Of a DNA stretch of 64,000 nt, positions 7,880-17,348 are shown piece after piece. Each line of letters opens with the position of its first letter. The first letter of the stretch is position 1. Source of the DNA: CAYMZZ01 sp047600605 (lineage in GTDB: Bacteria > Bacteroidota > Bacteroidia > Chitinophagales > Chitinophagaceae); the NCBI GenBank assembly GCA_047600605.1, contig JASGKK010000003.1, forward strand, positions 372,001 through 436,000. The letters run 5' to 3'. The notes below the pieces were generated by a model. The model searched no databases. It was given only the letters and a program-made list of their open reading frames with translations, and was not told where the DNA came from. Both the position numbers and the translations under genes were made by a program.

Positions 7880-8200
7880 ATGAGAAGAGACATTTTTCAG
7901 GCTATAGCAGACCCCACCCGCCGGGCCATCCTGGTACTGCTGGCCGTACAGGCCATGACCCCCAATGCCATTGCCGAGCATTTTGACGTGAGAAGGCAAT
8001 CCATTTCCAAACACCTGCGCATCCTTTCCGAATGCGACCTGCTCAAACCCCGGCAGGAAGGCAGGGAGATCTTCTATGAGCTCAAAATCGATAAAATGAA
8101 AGAGATCGACGTCTGGCTCGACCAGTTCCGGAAGATCATGGAGCAGAGCTTCAAACAACTCGACGACGTATTGTACACCCTAAAAAATAAGAAAAAATGA
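7880..8200 (+). CDS. ArsR-family transcriptional regulator
   Basis: A 106-residue winged-helix protein: FQAIADPTRRAILVLL begins the ArsR fold, NAIAEHFDVRRQSISKHLRIL is the helix-turn-helix, and REGREIFYELK is the wing. There are no CxC metal ligands. The next gene, an SRPBCC protein, overlaps its stop by 4 bp (ATGA), the common ArsR-AHSA1 pairing, where the regulator represses its own operon. The two repeats at its promoter are the likely operators. A decayed copy of this gene and its promoter lies at about 26660-26868. Confidence 0.9.
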   Translation: MRRDIFQAIADPTRRAILVLLAVQAMTPNAIAEHFDVRRQSISKHLRILSECDLLKPRQEGREIFYELKIDKMKEIDVWLDQFRKIMEQSFKQLDDVLYTLKNKKK

Positions 8201-8694
8201 ACTTGCTATTTGATTTTACCGTTGACAAAGCAGCGCAAAAGGTATTCATCACACGTGAGTTTGATGCAGACCTGTCGCTCGTATGGGATGCATTTACCAC
8301 TGCAGAACTGCTCGACCAGTGGGTAGCCCCCAAACCGTGGAAATCGAAAACAAAATTTATGGACTTCCGGGTGGGCGGACGCAGATTTTATGCCATGGTA
8401 AGCCCCGAAGGCCTGGAGCGCTGGGCCATTCAGCAATACACGTCTATTAGCCCAAAGACCAATTTCAAAATGCTGAATGCCTTTGCAGACAAGGATGAAA
8501 ATCCTGAACTGCCGGGCTCTGACTGGGATTACACGTTTAACGAGCAGGACGGAAAAACCACCGTGCATATTATCATCTACAACGAATCGCTTGCCCGGAT
8601 GGAGAAGATGATCGAAATGGGCTTTAAAGAAGGATTCACCATGAGCATGACCAACCTGGAGAGCCTGTTGGCCACTTTATCAAACCGGTCCTGA
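8197..8694 (+). CDS. SRPBCC / AHSA1-like domain protein
   Basis: A 165-residue START-like lipid- or ligand-binding fold. Family signs are FITREFDADLSLVWDAFT, the LLDQWVAPKPW loop, FRVGGRRFYAM, and the C-terminal helix GFKEGFTMSMTNLESLL. It is translationally coupled to the ArsR gene. These proteins bind small hydrophobic ligands; the ligand here is unknown. Confidence 0.88.
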   Translation: MNLLFDFTVDKAAQKVFITREFDADLSLVWDAFTTAELLDQWVAPKPWKSKTKFMDFRVGGRRFYAMVSPEGLERWAIQQYTSISPKTNFKMLNAFADKDENPELPGSDWDYTFNEQDGKTTVHIIIYNESLARMEKMIEMGFKEGFTMSMTNLESLLATLSNRS

Positions 8695-8824
8695 TCGCGA
8701 TTGCTCCCGGGATGAAAGGGAAAAGTCCTATACATCGTTGAAAAACAATGGCAAGACTTTTCGATACTTGCGGGTTTACCTGGCAACTAAACCCATGCAG
8801 GTAATCGCCGCCTGTTAGTGCAGA

Positions 8825-8855
8825 TTGACGTAACTTGGTTAACCAATTGCGTCAA
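8825..8855. promoter_or_regulatory. nested dyad, possible operator
   Basis: The perfect 12-bp palindrome TTGGTTAACCAA (8835-8846) is flanked by the outer arms TTGACG (8825-8830) and CGTCAA (8850-8855). It ends 4 bp before the chosen start codon of the peptidase gene, which favours a regulator-binding or translation-blocking site. Confidence 0.4.
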
Positions 8856-8859
8856 TCAG

Positions 8860-10116
8860 ATGCATTACCACAAACACTTATTGCAACTGCTTCTTATTTG
8901 CATGGCAACAGTTGCCAGTGCACAGGTAGACCAGCAACGCGCCCTGGAATATTTCAAAGAGGCTCAGGCTCTCTGCGAGCGCGACAACGGCCGCTTATGG
9001 GGAGTCTCCATCTGTGGGCCAATGGTAATCTTCGACATGCAGACAAAGACGATTGCCACCAGCAAAACTGCACCGGATGAGACCAGGCCACGGCTTTTTG
9101 GTCTTGTGAATGCGCCCATTCAATGGGGCGGGGAGACATGGGGCGCTTATATCTGGAACGATGTAGCCACAAAATCTCCCCGCGACCGAAAAGAACTTTT
9201 CCTTCATGAACTATTTCATGGCATTCAGCCCCAGCTCAAATTGGGTGCAGCAGCGGGTACACCTGAGCATCTTGATTCGAAGGAAGGCCGATACTGGCTG
9301 AGGCTTGAGTGGAAAGCCCTCGGGAAGGCACTTCGCAGTTCCGGCAAGCAACGAAAGCAGGCTGTTTCCGATGCCCTCACATTCCGGAACGCCCGGCGAC
9401 TTCTTTTCCCTGCAAGTGCAGAAGATGAGCGCGGGCAGGAAATTACCGAAGGACTGGCCGCCTATACGGCCACCGTACTTGTAGCGGATTCTGATAGCGA
9501 CGCTATTGTTGGCGCTCTTGATTTGCTTGCCAATGCTGAGCAGACTGCGGCGGATGCCAGCTTCGTCCGCACCTTTGCTTACTTTTCCGGCCCTGCCTAT
9601 GGACTTCTGCTCGATGCCGCTGCTCCCGGCTGGAGAAAGCGAATAAAAAATACAGATGACTTTGGCCTGCTCCTGATGCAAGCACTCGATATTAAACCAG
9701 GCAGCAAGGCCAGCATAGCTGCTGCGCGGTATAATGGCACAGACATTCTCCTGTCTGAACAAAAGAGGGCGGATGATCGCCAGGCTCGCCTCGATCAATT
9801 GCGTAAGACGTATGTAGAAGACCCCACGCTTTCATTTCCGGGCGGCAACCATAGCTATGATACCAGGGGAGCTGTTTCGCTCCAGGGAATCGGAACAATC
9901 TATTTCGGTCCTTTTCGCGCCTCAGGTGCCTGGGGAAGGCTGGAAGCTGAAAAGGGTGTGCTCGTGTCGAGTGATGGCAGTTTTCGCCGTGTGGCTGCAC
10001 CCGTTAAACTCGATGAAACTACTTTTTCAGGAGACGGCTGGAAATTGTATTTATCATCCGGGTGGGTGGTGAAGGAAGGTGAAAAAAAGGGAAGTTTTGA
10101 GGTGGTGAAAGAGTAA
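8860..10116 (+). CDS. secreted HExxH zinc peptidase-like protein
   Basis: A 418-residue protein starting at ATG 8860, chosen because it yields a clean signal peptide (MHYHKHLLQLLLICMATVAS, cut before AQ). HELFH (His116, Glu117, His120) is a zinc-peptidase motif, and EITEGLAAYTA, with Glu197, supplies a likely third ligand on a following helix, as in gluzincins. The C-terminal 120 residues are strand-rich, ending in a small beta domain. I do not recognise a named family. It is monocistronic, with a strong terminator downstream. Confidence 0.7.
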   Translation: MHYHKHLLQLLLICMATVASAQVDQQRALEYFKEAQALCERDNGRLWGVSICGPMVIFDMQTKTIATSKTAPDETRPRLFGLVNAPIQWGGETWGAYIWNDVATKSPRDRKELFLHELFHGIQPQLKLGAAAGTPEHLDSKEGRYWLRLEWKALGKALRSSGKQRKQAVSDALTFRNARRLLFPASAEDERGQEITEGLAAYTATVLVADSDSDAIVGALDLLANAEQTAADASFVRTFAYFSGPAYGLLLDAAAPGWRKRIKNTDDFGLLLMQALDIKPGSKASIAAARYNGTDILLSEQKRADDRQARLDQLRKTYVEDPTLSFPGGNHSYDTRGAVSLQGIGTIYFGPFRASGAWGRLEAEKGVLVSSDGSFRRVAAPVKLDETTFSGDGWKLYLSSGWVVKEGEKKGSFEVVKE

Positions 10117-10332
10117 GGAAGATTTAGTTCAGCATAGCAAAAAAAATAACACGGCGCTTCGCTCATACACTAAGATAAACGTCTATCTGAACAACTGATA
10201 TGCTCATTTTGTCATTTGGAGTGAACCTCCTATGCTATCCCGTTTTTTAGTATTTTGTCAATGATGGGCAACAATTGAATTTACAACCTCAAGGCAAACG
10301 TCATACAGTCTGCTTTCAACCTGTTTAAAAAA

Positions 10333-10373
10333 ATAAGGCCGGTGGAGTTGGGTTCCACCGACCTTATTTTTTG
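10333..10373. terminator. bidirectional intrinsic terminator
   Basis: A stem of CGGTGGA/TCCACCG extended by AATAAGG/CCTTATT across one mismatch, with a 7-nt loop, A-run on the left and T-run on the right. It lies between the convergent peptidase and T9SS cargo genes and can serve both. Confidence 0.88.
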
Positions 10374-10381
10374 CTTACCTG

Positions 10382-11890
10382 CTATTGCTTAATGAAAATT
10401 TTTGATGCCCATATTTTACCGTTAAATATGCGTAGTACATGCTGCCCCTGCCTCAGACGGCTTATATTAATTTGAAACTGACGGCTCTTGTTTCCCGTTC
10501 CCTTTTGTACAACTATTCCCCTTTGATCAATAATCTCAAACTGTTCAATTTTCCCCTTCTTGTCATCGGTATCTATGCTCACATTCAGCATTTCAGCTGT
10601 TGGATTTGGTGAAACCGACATTCTAAAACTACCACTACAGTCTGCATAAAGCAGTCCTTCAGGGGCTGGTGTCACCAGGGTGGCGCATGGAGCGCCAGCT
10701 TCCACCTTGATTGTATAATTTTTGTCGCATTCCGGCAACGTGAATTCGTTATGATTACCACCAGTAGTACCCACCCAGGTAAATGATCCTCCGGTTCCGC
10801 CGCCCGGACCTATCCCTGTATGCTTTTTATAATACCAGTTATAATTCAAAACCTGGGGTACTTCAGTGACCGTGGCCCATACGAATGCTTCAGGGTATCC
10901 ATTGATAGTGGAAACAGTATTATACAGGCTTGTAAAAGTAAAATCACTGACTCCTGTACCAAGAACAACAGACTGATTAACTACATAGCTAAAAGAGCAA
11001 TGGGTTACGGTCGCCTTTAAATCCACCGTTGTATTAGTAGTTGTGTTTCGCTGTACAGTCACCGTTTGCAGGTTATTGGCACCTGATATGGTGGCATTGG
11101 TTGTACTTAACAATTCCCATAATATGGAAGCGCCCGATGGCACATTTGAAAGTGTAAAACTCCTTGTTCCGCTGCAAACATAAAATCGCCCATCACTACT
11201 GGTTAATTGCAGGTTGGGTGCAGGTCTTGAAACAGGTATTTGCCCCGGGGACACACCATTTAGAAGACCCGTGCCACAAGTGTTCCTTGGCCTTACTAAG
11301 ATCACACCACCCACACCATTTGCTAAATCAGAAGTTACGGTTACGCTATTGCCGCCGGGTATCCAGTTACTACCATTTGAAGATTGAGCCCCAATTGACC
11401 AGCCATTGGGTATCTGATACTCAAAATCAGAAATACTTCCGAAACAGAATGCCGGGCTCTCATTCTTTGTTTCCCATTGTACATTAGCTACAGTAATCGG
11501 GATATTCACAACCTGGCACCGGGGTACTGTTACCGGAGCCTGATTTCCCACCATGGAACAGCCTGTCGAAAAAAATAGTGACTTTATTTTTTTGAACTCG
11601 ATAAACGTCGATGTATTGTCTGGATGATCAATTCGGAAAGTTTGTTTTATGTTCGCATCAGCAAACTTCCCTTTAAATGTAAAGGTTGTACCCGGACTTC
11701 CTGAAGGCGGTTGAGTGACCGAGCATCCACCAATTCCAATCATACTTGCATAATTCTTTGAAGTTGTTACGTTAAACGTATACTCGACACCCGGGCAATA
11801 CTCACTGGTTTCTGATGGCGAAATAGTGTATTGGGCTTTTGAGATGCTCAATACCGTAAGACAGAGGCCAACTAGTAGTGTTTTTTTCAT
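10382..11890 (-). CDS. T9SS-dependent secreted protein with C-terminal sorting domain
   Basis: A 502-residue secreted protein. The signal peptide MKKTLLVGLCLTVLSISKAQ is followed by repeated beta-sandwich (PKD/Ig-like) segments rich in Thr, Ser and Asn with paired cysteines. The last about 85 residues are a type IX secretion type A sorting domain: SVSPNPTAEMLNVSI, then QFEIIDQRGIVVQKG, and a final LRQGQHVLRIFNGK. It crosses the outer membrane by the T9SS and is anchored or released. There is no catalytic motif, so an adhesin or matrix role is likely but unproven. Confidence 0.92.
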   Translation of the reverse strand: MKKTLLVGLCLTVLSISKAQYTISPSETSEYCPGVEYTFNVTTSKNYASMIGIGGCSVTQPPSGSPGTTFTFKGKFADANIKQTFRIDHPDNTSTFIEFKKIKSLFFSTGCSMVGNQAPVTVPRCQVVNIPITVANVQWETKNESPAFCFGSISDFEYQIPNGWSIGAQSSNGSNWIPGGNSVTVTSDLANGVGGVILVRPRNTCGTGLLNGVSPGQIPVSRPAPNLQLTSSDGRFYVCSGTRSFTLSNVPSGASILWELLSTTNATISGANNLQTVTVQRNTTTNTTVDLKATVTHCSFSYVVNQSVVLGTGVSDFTFTSLYNTVSTINGYPEAFVWATVTEVPQVLNYNWYYKKHTGIGPGGGTGGSFTWVGTTGGNHNEFTLPECDKNYTIKVEAGAPCATLVTPAPEGLLYADCSGSFRMSVSPNPTAEMLNVSIDTDDKKGKIEQFEIIDQRGIVVQKGTGNKSRQFQINISRLRQGQHVLRIFNGKIWASKIFIKQ

Positions 11891-12515
11891 ACCTGTCAGA
11901 TTTAAATTATTAGTAAATAAGAAATCATGGAGGCCTGAAATCTATCCTGGATATTGTCAAATGAGGTGGTTCGTATTCTATCAGTATTCTAATGCTATTA
12001 TTAATAAACCCTGATCCGGCATTCTTCTTACGATGAAATCAAACGATTTCATGAAGGCTCCGGTTTCCGTACCATGCTTTGCAGGTCAGATAATAAGTGG
12101 AACTTCTAGCCGGTAGTTTTATGATCAGTTCTTTAATCTGCAGCAAGACGAATTTTGCAACTTGTTCACTGGAACAAAAATTAGCCAGTAGCGGGACATA
12201 TTTCCCATTGAGCTTTCAAAATAGAAAAAAATTCACATTCCACATCACGTGAAAAAACGGTATTTCAACAAATGAGACCGGTGTTTTTTTAATACTATTG
12301 CTGGTAAACTTTATTGCTGTAGATTAATTAGTAGAAAACTAATAATTCAAATAAGCGGTTTATACCCTATTGAAATGATAATTGAGAAAAACTTTCGTAA
12401 GCGCTGCCGCTAAGAAATTTCTTTGCTAATGATCTTATTGCAAGACAAATACAGTCAGCAGGAAAGCCCCTTATCATGCAAGTCATCAACAAAATGACTG
12501 CTTTCAATAACTGAT
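11891..12515. other. intergenic region with one hairpin
   Basis: There is no gene in about 625 bp. The hairpin ATGAAATC (12033-12040) with GATTTCAT (12045-12052), 4-nt loop, is the only clear structure. The promoter of the T9SS cargo gene should lie near 11900-11960, but no full consensus was found. Confidence 0.4.
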
Positions 12516-12944
12516 TTACTTCTGCGGCGCCCAAAATCCGACCAGGTGAAGCATCTGCCCCTTGCTATTGACCTCTGCAACATCCATACCTTTTAGCAGC
12601 AGGTTTTTATTCTTGTCAAACATGGACCAGCCCCAGGTGTGAAAGTTGCCCTGAGAAAGAACCGTACCCGTCTCGAAGCTGGCGCCCGGAAAGTCCTGCC
12701 AGAATTTATCAATAGCTGCTTTAAATGCTATTATCCCTTTTGCATGCACAGACGGATCTTCATATACGCTTTCATCTGTCCAAAATGATTTAATAATATT
12801 CAGTCTGTCTTTCGTGTTTGCTTCAAGCCATGCCTGCTGATATGCCTGCACTGCTTTTGGCACTTCTTGCGCGAAACTCTTCGAATTCAGCAATACCGCT
12901 ACGAGTGACAATACAGCAATAGAAAATAGCTTCGGGGAGGTCAT
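12516..12944 (-). CDS. secreted NTF2-like (SnoaL-type) protein
   Basis: A 142-residue exported protein. The ATG at 12944 gives a signal peptide (TSPKLFSIAVLSLVAVLLN, then SKSFAQ). The mature part is a single NTF2-like cone fold: YQQAWLEANTKDRLNIIKSFWTDESVYEDPSVHAKG and a C-terminal strand set ending HLVGFWAPQK. Such folds bind or act on small molecules; the substrate is unknown. It follows the AraC gene on the same strand by 69 bp. Confidence 0.8.
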   Translation of the reverse strand: MTSPKLFSIAVLSLVAVLLNSKSFAQEVPKAVQAYQQAWLEANTKDRLNIIKSFWTDESVYEDPSVHAKGIIAFKAAIDKFWQDFPGASFETGTVLSQGNFHTWGWSMFDKNKNLLLKGMDVAEVNSKGQMLHLVGFWAPQK

Positions 12945-13013
12945 AGTTTTTTCTTTAAAACTAGGACGCGTCGTTACCCTAAAAAAGTTCATTCGTATAG
13001 GACAACGGGTCAA

Positions 13014-13856
13014 TCAGCCGGCCTGACTTTGCTTCGGACTTGTTCCGAATTTTTGTTTGAAAGCATAACTAAAACTGGAGTAATCGCGATATCCGGCTTC
13101 GTTAAAAATCTCTTTCGGCTGGCGATTATGCGCTCGGATTTGCTCTTCGGCCCAGGACAATTTTTTCTCACGGATCCATTTGCCCGGACTTGTTCCATAA
13201 ATTCTAAAAAACGCCCGCTTGAATGTAGCCAGGCTCATGTTGCACATAAACGCTATTTCTTCAAGAGTGAGATTTTTGCCGCTGCTGCCCTCAATCACAT
13301 TTTTCAATTGGTGATCCGAGTGCTGCTTTATATAAAGTGTTTCTTCATTGATGAAGCCTCCAAAAAAATCATTCAGGTAAACTATCAGCTCCAGCAATTT
13401 TATCTTCTTAAGCGAATCTTTAAAAAATTGTTCTCGAGACAACAGGTTCAACACTGACTTTCCGAAGTCAGCAACATAGGAATTTCCCTTCACGGAAAAA
13501 TAATAGTCCCCACCGCCTGCGCTACTGGTCATTTTTTTCTTGTCTCCAAATTGTCTCAACAGATCGAAAAGCAAGTGTGAATCAAAAAAGATCATCAGAC
13601 TTTGATACGGTTCACTCGTATCGAAGTTTTGATAAGACAGGTAATTGCCGGGAGGGTAAAAAATCAGGTCGTTGGGGCCAAACTCTTCTATACCGCCTGG
13701 AGTCCGTAATTTCTTTATCCCATTTATACCAATGGTAATACATGGTTTGGTGAAATGCAGCCGTGAATTGTTTTTTGCGTCACTGTTAACGTGCAGATAG
13801 TAAAAGACAGGAGATTGATCATCATATAGAGCTAGATGGTCTGGCAAAGTAAACAT
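13014..13856 (-). CDS. AraC-family transcriptional regulator
   Basis: A 280-residue regulator. The N-terminal about 160 residues form an effector domain with a strand pattern ending LRTPGGIEEFGPNDLIFYPPGNY. The C-terminal HTH pair is clear: LTLEEIAFMCNMSLATFKRAFFRIYGTSP and EIFNEAGYRDYSSFSYAFKQKFGTSP (each read in parts). It probably controls the NTF2-like gene just downstream and/or the divergent serine hydrolase at 14136. Confidence 0.9.
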   Translation of the reverse strand: MFTLPDHLALYDDQSPVFYYLHVNSDAKNNSRLHFTKPCITIGINGIKKLRTPGGIEEFGPNDLIFYPPGNYLSYQNFDTSEPYQSLMIFFDSHLLFDLLRQFGDKKKMTSSAGGGDYYFSVKGNSYVADFGKSVLNLLSREQFFKDSLKKIKLLELIVYLNDFFGGFINEETLYIKQHSDHQLKNVIEGSSGKNLTLEEIAFMCNMSLATFKRAFFRIYGTSPGKWIREKKLSWAEEQIRAHNRQPKEIFNEAGYRDYSSFSYAFKQKFGTSPKQSQAG

Positions 13857-14057
13857 AGTACATTCAGCTGGATTGAATCAAATATACGTAATACGGTAAA
13901 GTCGTTTATTCATCATTGAAAATACCATCGCCCCCGATACTGAAGCGTTGATCTCTCACTTAAGCAAAATACCGGAATAATAGGCTACCGGTCAGGTAAG
14001 CCAATTTCAACAAACCCCTTCAGCTTCAGCAAAGTAGGTCCAATCCAAAAAAAAAAA

Positions 14058-14089
14058 TTGCAGAGTCGGCTTATTTTGCATTTACTTTG
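14058..14089 (+). promoter_or_regulatory. probable promoter of the serine hydrolase gene
   Basis: TTG (14058-14060), a 21-nt spacer and TTACTTTG (14082-14089), one base off the TAnnTTTG consensus, lie 47 bp before the start codon. Confidence 0.4.
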
Positions 14090-14135
14090 TATTTCAAAGT
14101 ACTTTTTATTTATTGAAAATTCAAATCTCAACGCC

Positions 14136-15455
14136 ATGAAGATTACACAAGTATTCGCTATCATATTGTCACTGGCTATGTTTGGCAGCGCCAGTGCACA
14201 GTCTATTGATAAAGCAAAACTCGATCAGCTGTTTGATCGCCTGTTCGAAAAAAACAAAGGCATGGGCAGCATTGCCATCGCTAAAGATGGCAAAGTCCTT
14301 TACACCCGCTCCTTCGGTTATAGTCAGGTCACAGAAACAAAGAAGACAGCGCTGACAGACGAGACAAAGTACCGGATCTCCTCCATCACAAAGATGTATA
14401 CCGCCGTAATGATCTTTCAACTGATTGAAGAAGGCAAACTAAAGCCCAGTGATAAACTTGACCGGTTTTTTCCGCAAATACCTAATGCTTCGAAAATCAC
14501 GATTGCGCAAATATTATCGCATCGCAGCGGAATACCGGATGTACCGCCCGATGGCTCAGGTATGCAGCCAAGAACAGAGGAAGAAAGAATTGCTGAAATC
14601 GCCCGGCTCGCACCTGACTTTGAACCCGGCAGCCGGCATCTTTACAGCAACTCAGGTTATGTGGTGCTGGGCTATATCGTAGAAAAAGCAGGTGGCCAAC
14701 CCTATCAGCAAGCGCTCAGGCAACGCATTACAGCTAAACTGGGGCTTCAGAACACTTATATGGGAACCGGCAACACCAGCACAGACAGGAACGAAAGCCT
14801 TTCTTACCGGTATATGGGTGAATGGAAAGAAGCAAGGGAGCCTGATTTCAGCATTGTCGCCGGCGCAGGTGCCATCGTTTCAACACCTGTGGATATGGTA
14901 AAATTCATACAGGGCCTGTTTGACCTGAAACTGATCTCGCAAAACAGTCTTACCCAAATGAAGACAATGACCGATGATGAAGGGATGGGAATGGAGCCGT
15001 TCACATTTGCCGGCAAAAACATGTTTGGCCATACTGGTGGAAGTTCAACCTCGGGTGCCTGGCTCGCCTATTACCCCGAAGAAAAACTGGCACTGGCCTA
15101 TACCACCAATGCGAAGATCTACCCGGTAAAAGATATCATCAGCGGCGTCTTTGATATTTACTGGAACAGGCCGTTTGAGATACCTTCCTTCGATGCACTT
15201 AAAGTAAGCACTGAAATCCTCGATCAATACACAGGCACCTATACGGCAACCGGCGCACCGGTAAAATGGATCGTTACAAGAAAAGACGCCACACTTTTTA
15301 TTCAGCAGGAAGGTGGCTCCGCCATCCCGCTCGAAGCAACGGAGGAAAATAAATTTACCATCACCACAGGAGTTACACTTGAATTCGATGTTGCAAAAAA
15401 ACAAATGACCATCAAACGCCCGCAGGGTGAACGGGTATTCACAAAAGAAAATTAA
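14136..15455 (+). CDS. class C beta-lactamase-fold serine hydrolase, secreted
   Basis: A 439-residue protein with a signal peptide (MKITQVFAIILSLAMFGSASA). The active-site serine motif SxxK is in RISSITKMYTAV, the YxN motif is YSNSGYV, and the third motif is HTGGSSTSG. The C-terminal about 90 residues are a lipocalin-like beta domain (YTGTYTATGAPVKWIV). Members hydrolyse peptides or esters in the periplasm; real beta-lactam resistance is not implied. The start at 14136 is chosen over upstream in-frame codons because it begins the signal peptide. A paralogue lies at 20304-21740. Confidence 0.9.
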   Translation: MKITQVFAIILSLAMFGSASAQSIDKAKLDQLFDRLFEKNKGMGSIAIAKDGKVLYTRSFGYSQVTETKKTALTDETKYRISSITKMYTAVMIFQLIEEGKLKPSDKLDRFFPQIPNASKITIAQILSHRSGIPDVPPDGSGMQPRTEEERIAEIARLAPDFEPGSRHLYSNSGYVVLGYIVEKAGGQPYQQALRQRITAKLGLQNTYMGTGNTSTDRNESLSYRYMGEWKEAREPDFSIVAGAGAIVSTPVDMVKFIQGLFDLKLISQNSLTQMKTMTDDEGMGMEPFTFAGKNMFGHTGGSSTSGAWLAYYPEEKLALAYTTNAKIYPVKDIISGVFDIYWNRPFEIPSFDALKVSTEILDQYTGTYTATGAPVKWIVTRKDATLFIQQEGGSAIPLEATEENKFTITTGVTLEFDVAKKQMTIKRPQGERVFTKEN

Positions 15456-15541
15456 ATGTACCGGGGAATATGGCCTTCACGTGTCAGATTCCATCATACA
15501 TTACCTTCTGTCTTCAGCCATTTAATATACAGGTGGGGTTC

Positions 15542-15958
15542 TTAGGCAACTCCGCCTGCTTTTACCATTTCCTCAATTTTGTATACGGCGAAAAATACAA
15601 ACAGCAACAACACAACAGAGAAAATAAGCATGACCCAATATCCTCTTTTGGGGCTCACAACAATTTTATCCGTCTTACCGGGAAGATATTTTACAGGTAT
15701 AGATTGTCCAATCCGAAATTTATTATGTTTTGCCACAAAACTGGCTTCATAATACTGACCAGGCAGGATACTGCTGTACCTGGTATGCACCCTGTCTGTT
15801 GCCGGCCCTCTTTGATAGCATGTAGTATGTATATGTGTAACGACTCCAGAAGTTGAAATACCCTCTTTTCTTATCTTTTCTTCCAGCTGTATAAACCGGA
15901 TCGTCTTCCAAAGCGGAATAGCGCCGATTGCAACAATAAGGACATACAAGGCGATCAT
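15542..15958 (-). CDS. DUF3592-like two-TM membrane protein
   Basis: A 138-residue protein with an N-terminal membrane segment (MIALYVLIVAIGAIPLW), an extracytoplasmic strand-rich domain (GVVTHIHTTCYQRG, FRIGQSIPVKYLPG), and a C-terminal membrane segment (YWVMLIFSVVLLLFVFFAV). This layout matches DUF3592 proteins of unknown function. Its start codon overlaps the stop of the upstream gene (ATGA), so the two are co-translated. Confidence 0.75.
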   Translation of the reverse strand: MIALYVLIVAIGAIPLWKTIRFIQLEEKIRKEGISTSGVVTHIHTTCYQRGPATDRVHTRYSSILPGQYYEASFVAKHNKFRIGQSIPVKYLPGKTDKIVVSPKRGYWVMLIFSVVLLLFVFFAVYKIEEMVKAGGVA

Positions 15959-16425
15959 TTGTCAAACAATTGGTTTATTTCATTTTTGCTGAGCCGGCAG
16001 CGGCCTTTATCTGTTGAAAAAATAATTGCTTTCTGTTGTATTAATCCGGCGGCTTTATATACGCTCACTTTTGTTTCGCCAAGGGTAAAGATTTTAATAT
16101 ATTCATCATTACGCCAGTTTTCCTTTTCGAAAAAAGAAATAAGGATCGTATACAGGTTTTGCAGCGTATTGCCCCGGCTGCTGAAACGAACGCTAAAAAA
16201 GTTTTTCAGTTCCTTTCTCTCATCTTCCAGTAACAGGAGAAAGGTGGTGTCTGCTTCATTCACCCGATATTCAAGACTGGCTTTGGCGACGCCAATGCTT
16301 TTTGTCTTACCATAGCGCTGCCATTTCTCTTTACTAACACGCTGCTCCGTAAGCTGGGCCCGCAAGGCAGCAGGAATTGCCAATAGCAAAACAATCGTAA
16401 TAATTTTGGGGAGAAGGAACTTCAT
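15955..16425 (-). CDS. secreted hypothetical protein
   Basis: A 156-residue protein with a signal peptide (MKFLLPKIITIVLLLAIPAAL, then RAQ). The mature domain is alpha/beta with no recognised motif (SIGVAKASLEYRVNEADTTF; EKENWRNDEYIKIFTLGETKV). It overlaps the DUF3592 gene by 4 bp, suggesting the two proteins work together at the envelope. Confidence 0.65.
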   Translation of the reverse strand: MKFLLPKIITIVLLLAIPAALRAQLTEQRVSKEKWQRYGKTKSIGVAKASLEYRVNEADTTFLLLLEDERKELKNFFSVRFSSRGNTLQNLYTILISFFEKENWRNDEYIKIFTLGETKVSVYKAAGLIQQKAIIFSTDKGRCRLSKNEINQLFDK

Positions 16426-16562
16426 GTGTATATATTTAGTACTATCCTTTCAATCTGTTGGGCATCCCGGTCGGTAAGTTTTTTTACGCCAGAATTTACT
16501 CTGGCTTGTTACAATATGTGTGTGATGAACGAAAATCCTTTCATGTTGGTCCCGTTTTTGTT

Positions 16563-17348
16563 TTAATGGAAATCCTTTTTTAATCCTTTCTGTGCGACAA
16601 ACCTCCTGAAATGAACAAAATTGTCGGGATTCTTTATTTTCCCGTTATAGTCTTCTTTCATTTCTTCCGGAGTATACTGGGTTACATAGCAGGGCATTAT
16701 TTCCAGCGCCTTATTTTCTTCTTCCTGGGTATACTCAATCTTTACATTAAAATATTGCTCATCGAGATAGCCCAGTTCTTCCATAAAATTTTCCGACTGT
16801 TTCTTTGTCCACGCCAGATAGTACAAAGGGTATTTTTCCACCCATCCTTCCTGCAGCAATAACTCTGTGACTGTTGCGCCGGTGACAATGTGCTCAGCAT
16901 GATGCGTATCTCCATCTGGACCAAAGGTGATAATGATGTCAGGTTGAATAGTGGGTATTAATTTTTTTAAAGTATCCAACAGGCGTTTATGTTCCCTGAA
17001 ATACTTTCCTACCCCAATCTTTGTATCAAGCCGGTCGATCCCTAAAAACAGGGGCTCCTCAATACCCATAATTCTGCAGGCACATCTGGACTCTTCTTTT
17101 CTCAGATTTCCCAATGAATCGCCGGCGGGAATTTTTGTTACCCTCGTTCCGTCTTTTCCATCAGTAGCTATGATAAGTTTTACATTAAATCCGCGTTTCT
17201 TATATTTTATCAGCACCTCGGCCACAGCAGTTTCATCATCCGGATGAGGAAAGACCGCCAGCAGGGTTCTATTATCCTGAGCAAACATCTCAACTGAAAA
17301 TAATAGCATCGAAAACAGCAGTGCTTTGCTGCATACTGACTGGTTCAT
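16563..17348 (-). CDS. PIG-L family deacetylase, secreted
   Basis: A 261-residue protein with a signal peptide (NQSVCSKALLFSMLLFSVEMFA). The zinc-binding HPDDE motif is in AVFPHPDDETAV, followed by IATDGKDGT and the downstream THHAEH histidines. The family removes acetyl groups from N-acetylglucosaminyl compounds. Export suggests action on envelope or environmental amino sugars. It is monocistronic. Confidence 0.9.
   Translation of the reverse strand: MNQSVCSKALLFSMLLFSVEMFAQDNRTLLAVFPHPDDETAVAEVLIKYKKRGFNVKLIIATDGKDGTRVTKIPAGDSLGNLRKEESRCACRIMGIEEPLFLGIDRLDTKIGVGKYFREHKRLLDTLKKLIPTIQPDIIITFGPDGDTHHAEHIVTGATVTELLLQEGWVEKYPLYYLAWTKKQSENFMEELGYLDEQYFNVKIEYTQEEENKALEIMPCYVTQYTPEEMKEDYNGKIKNPDNFVHFRRFVAQKGLKKDFH

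Noticed and set aside
8950..10000. Long minus-strand frames opposite the zinc-peptidase gene
   Set aside because: Shadows of a GC-rich coding sequence; the plus strand has a signal peptide and HExxH.
10382..11890. T9SS cargo as an enzyme
   Set aside because: Only beta-sandwich and sorting-domain features are visible; no catalytic residues.
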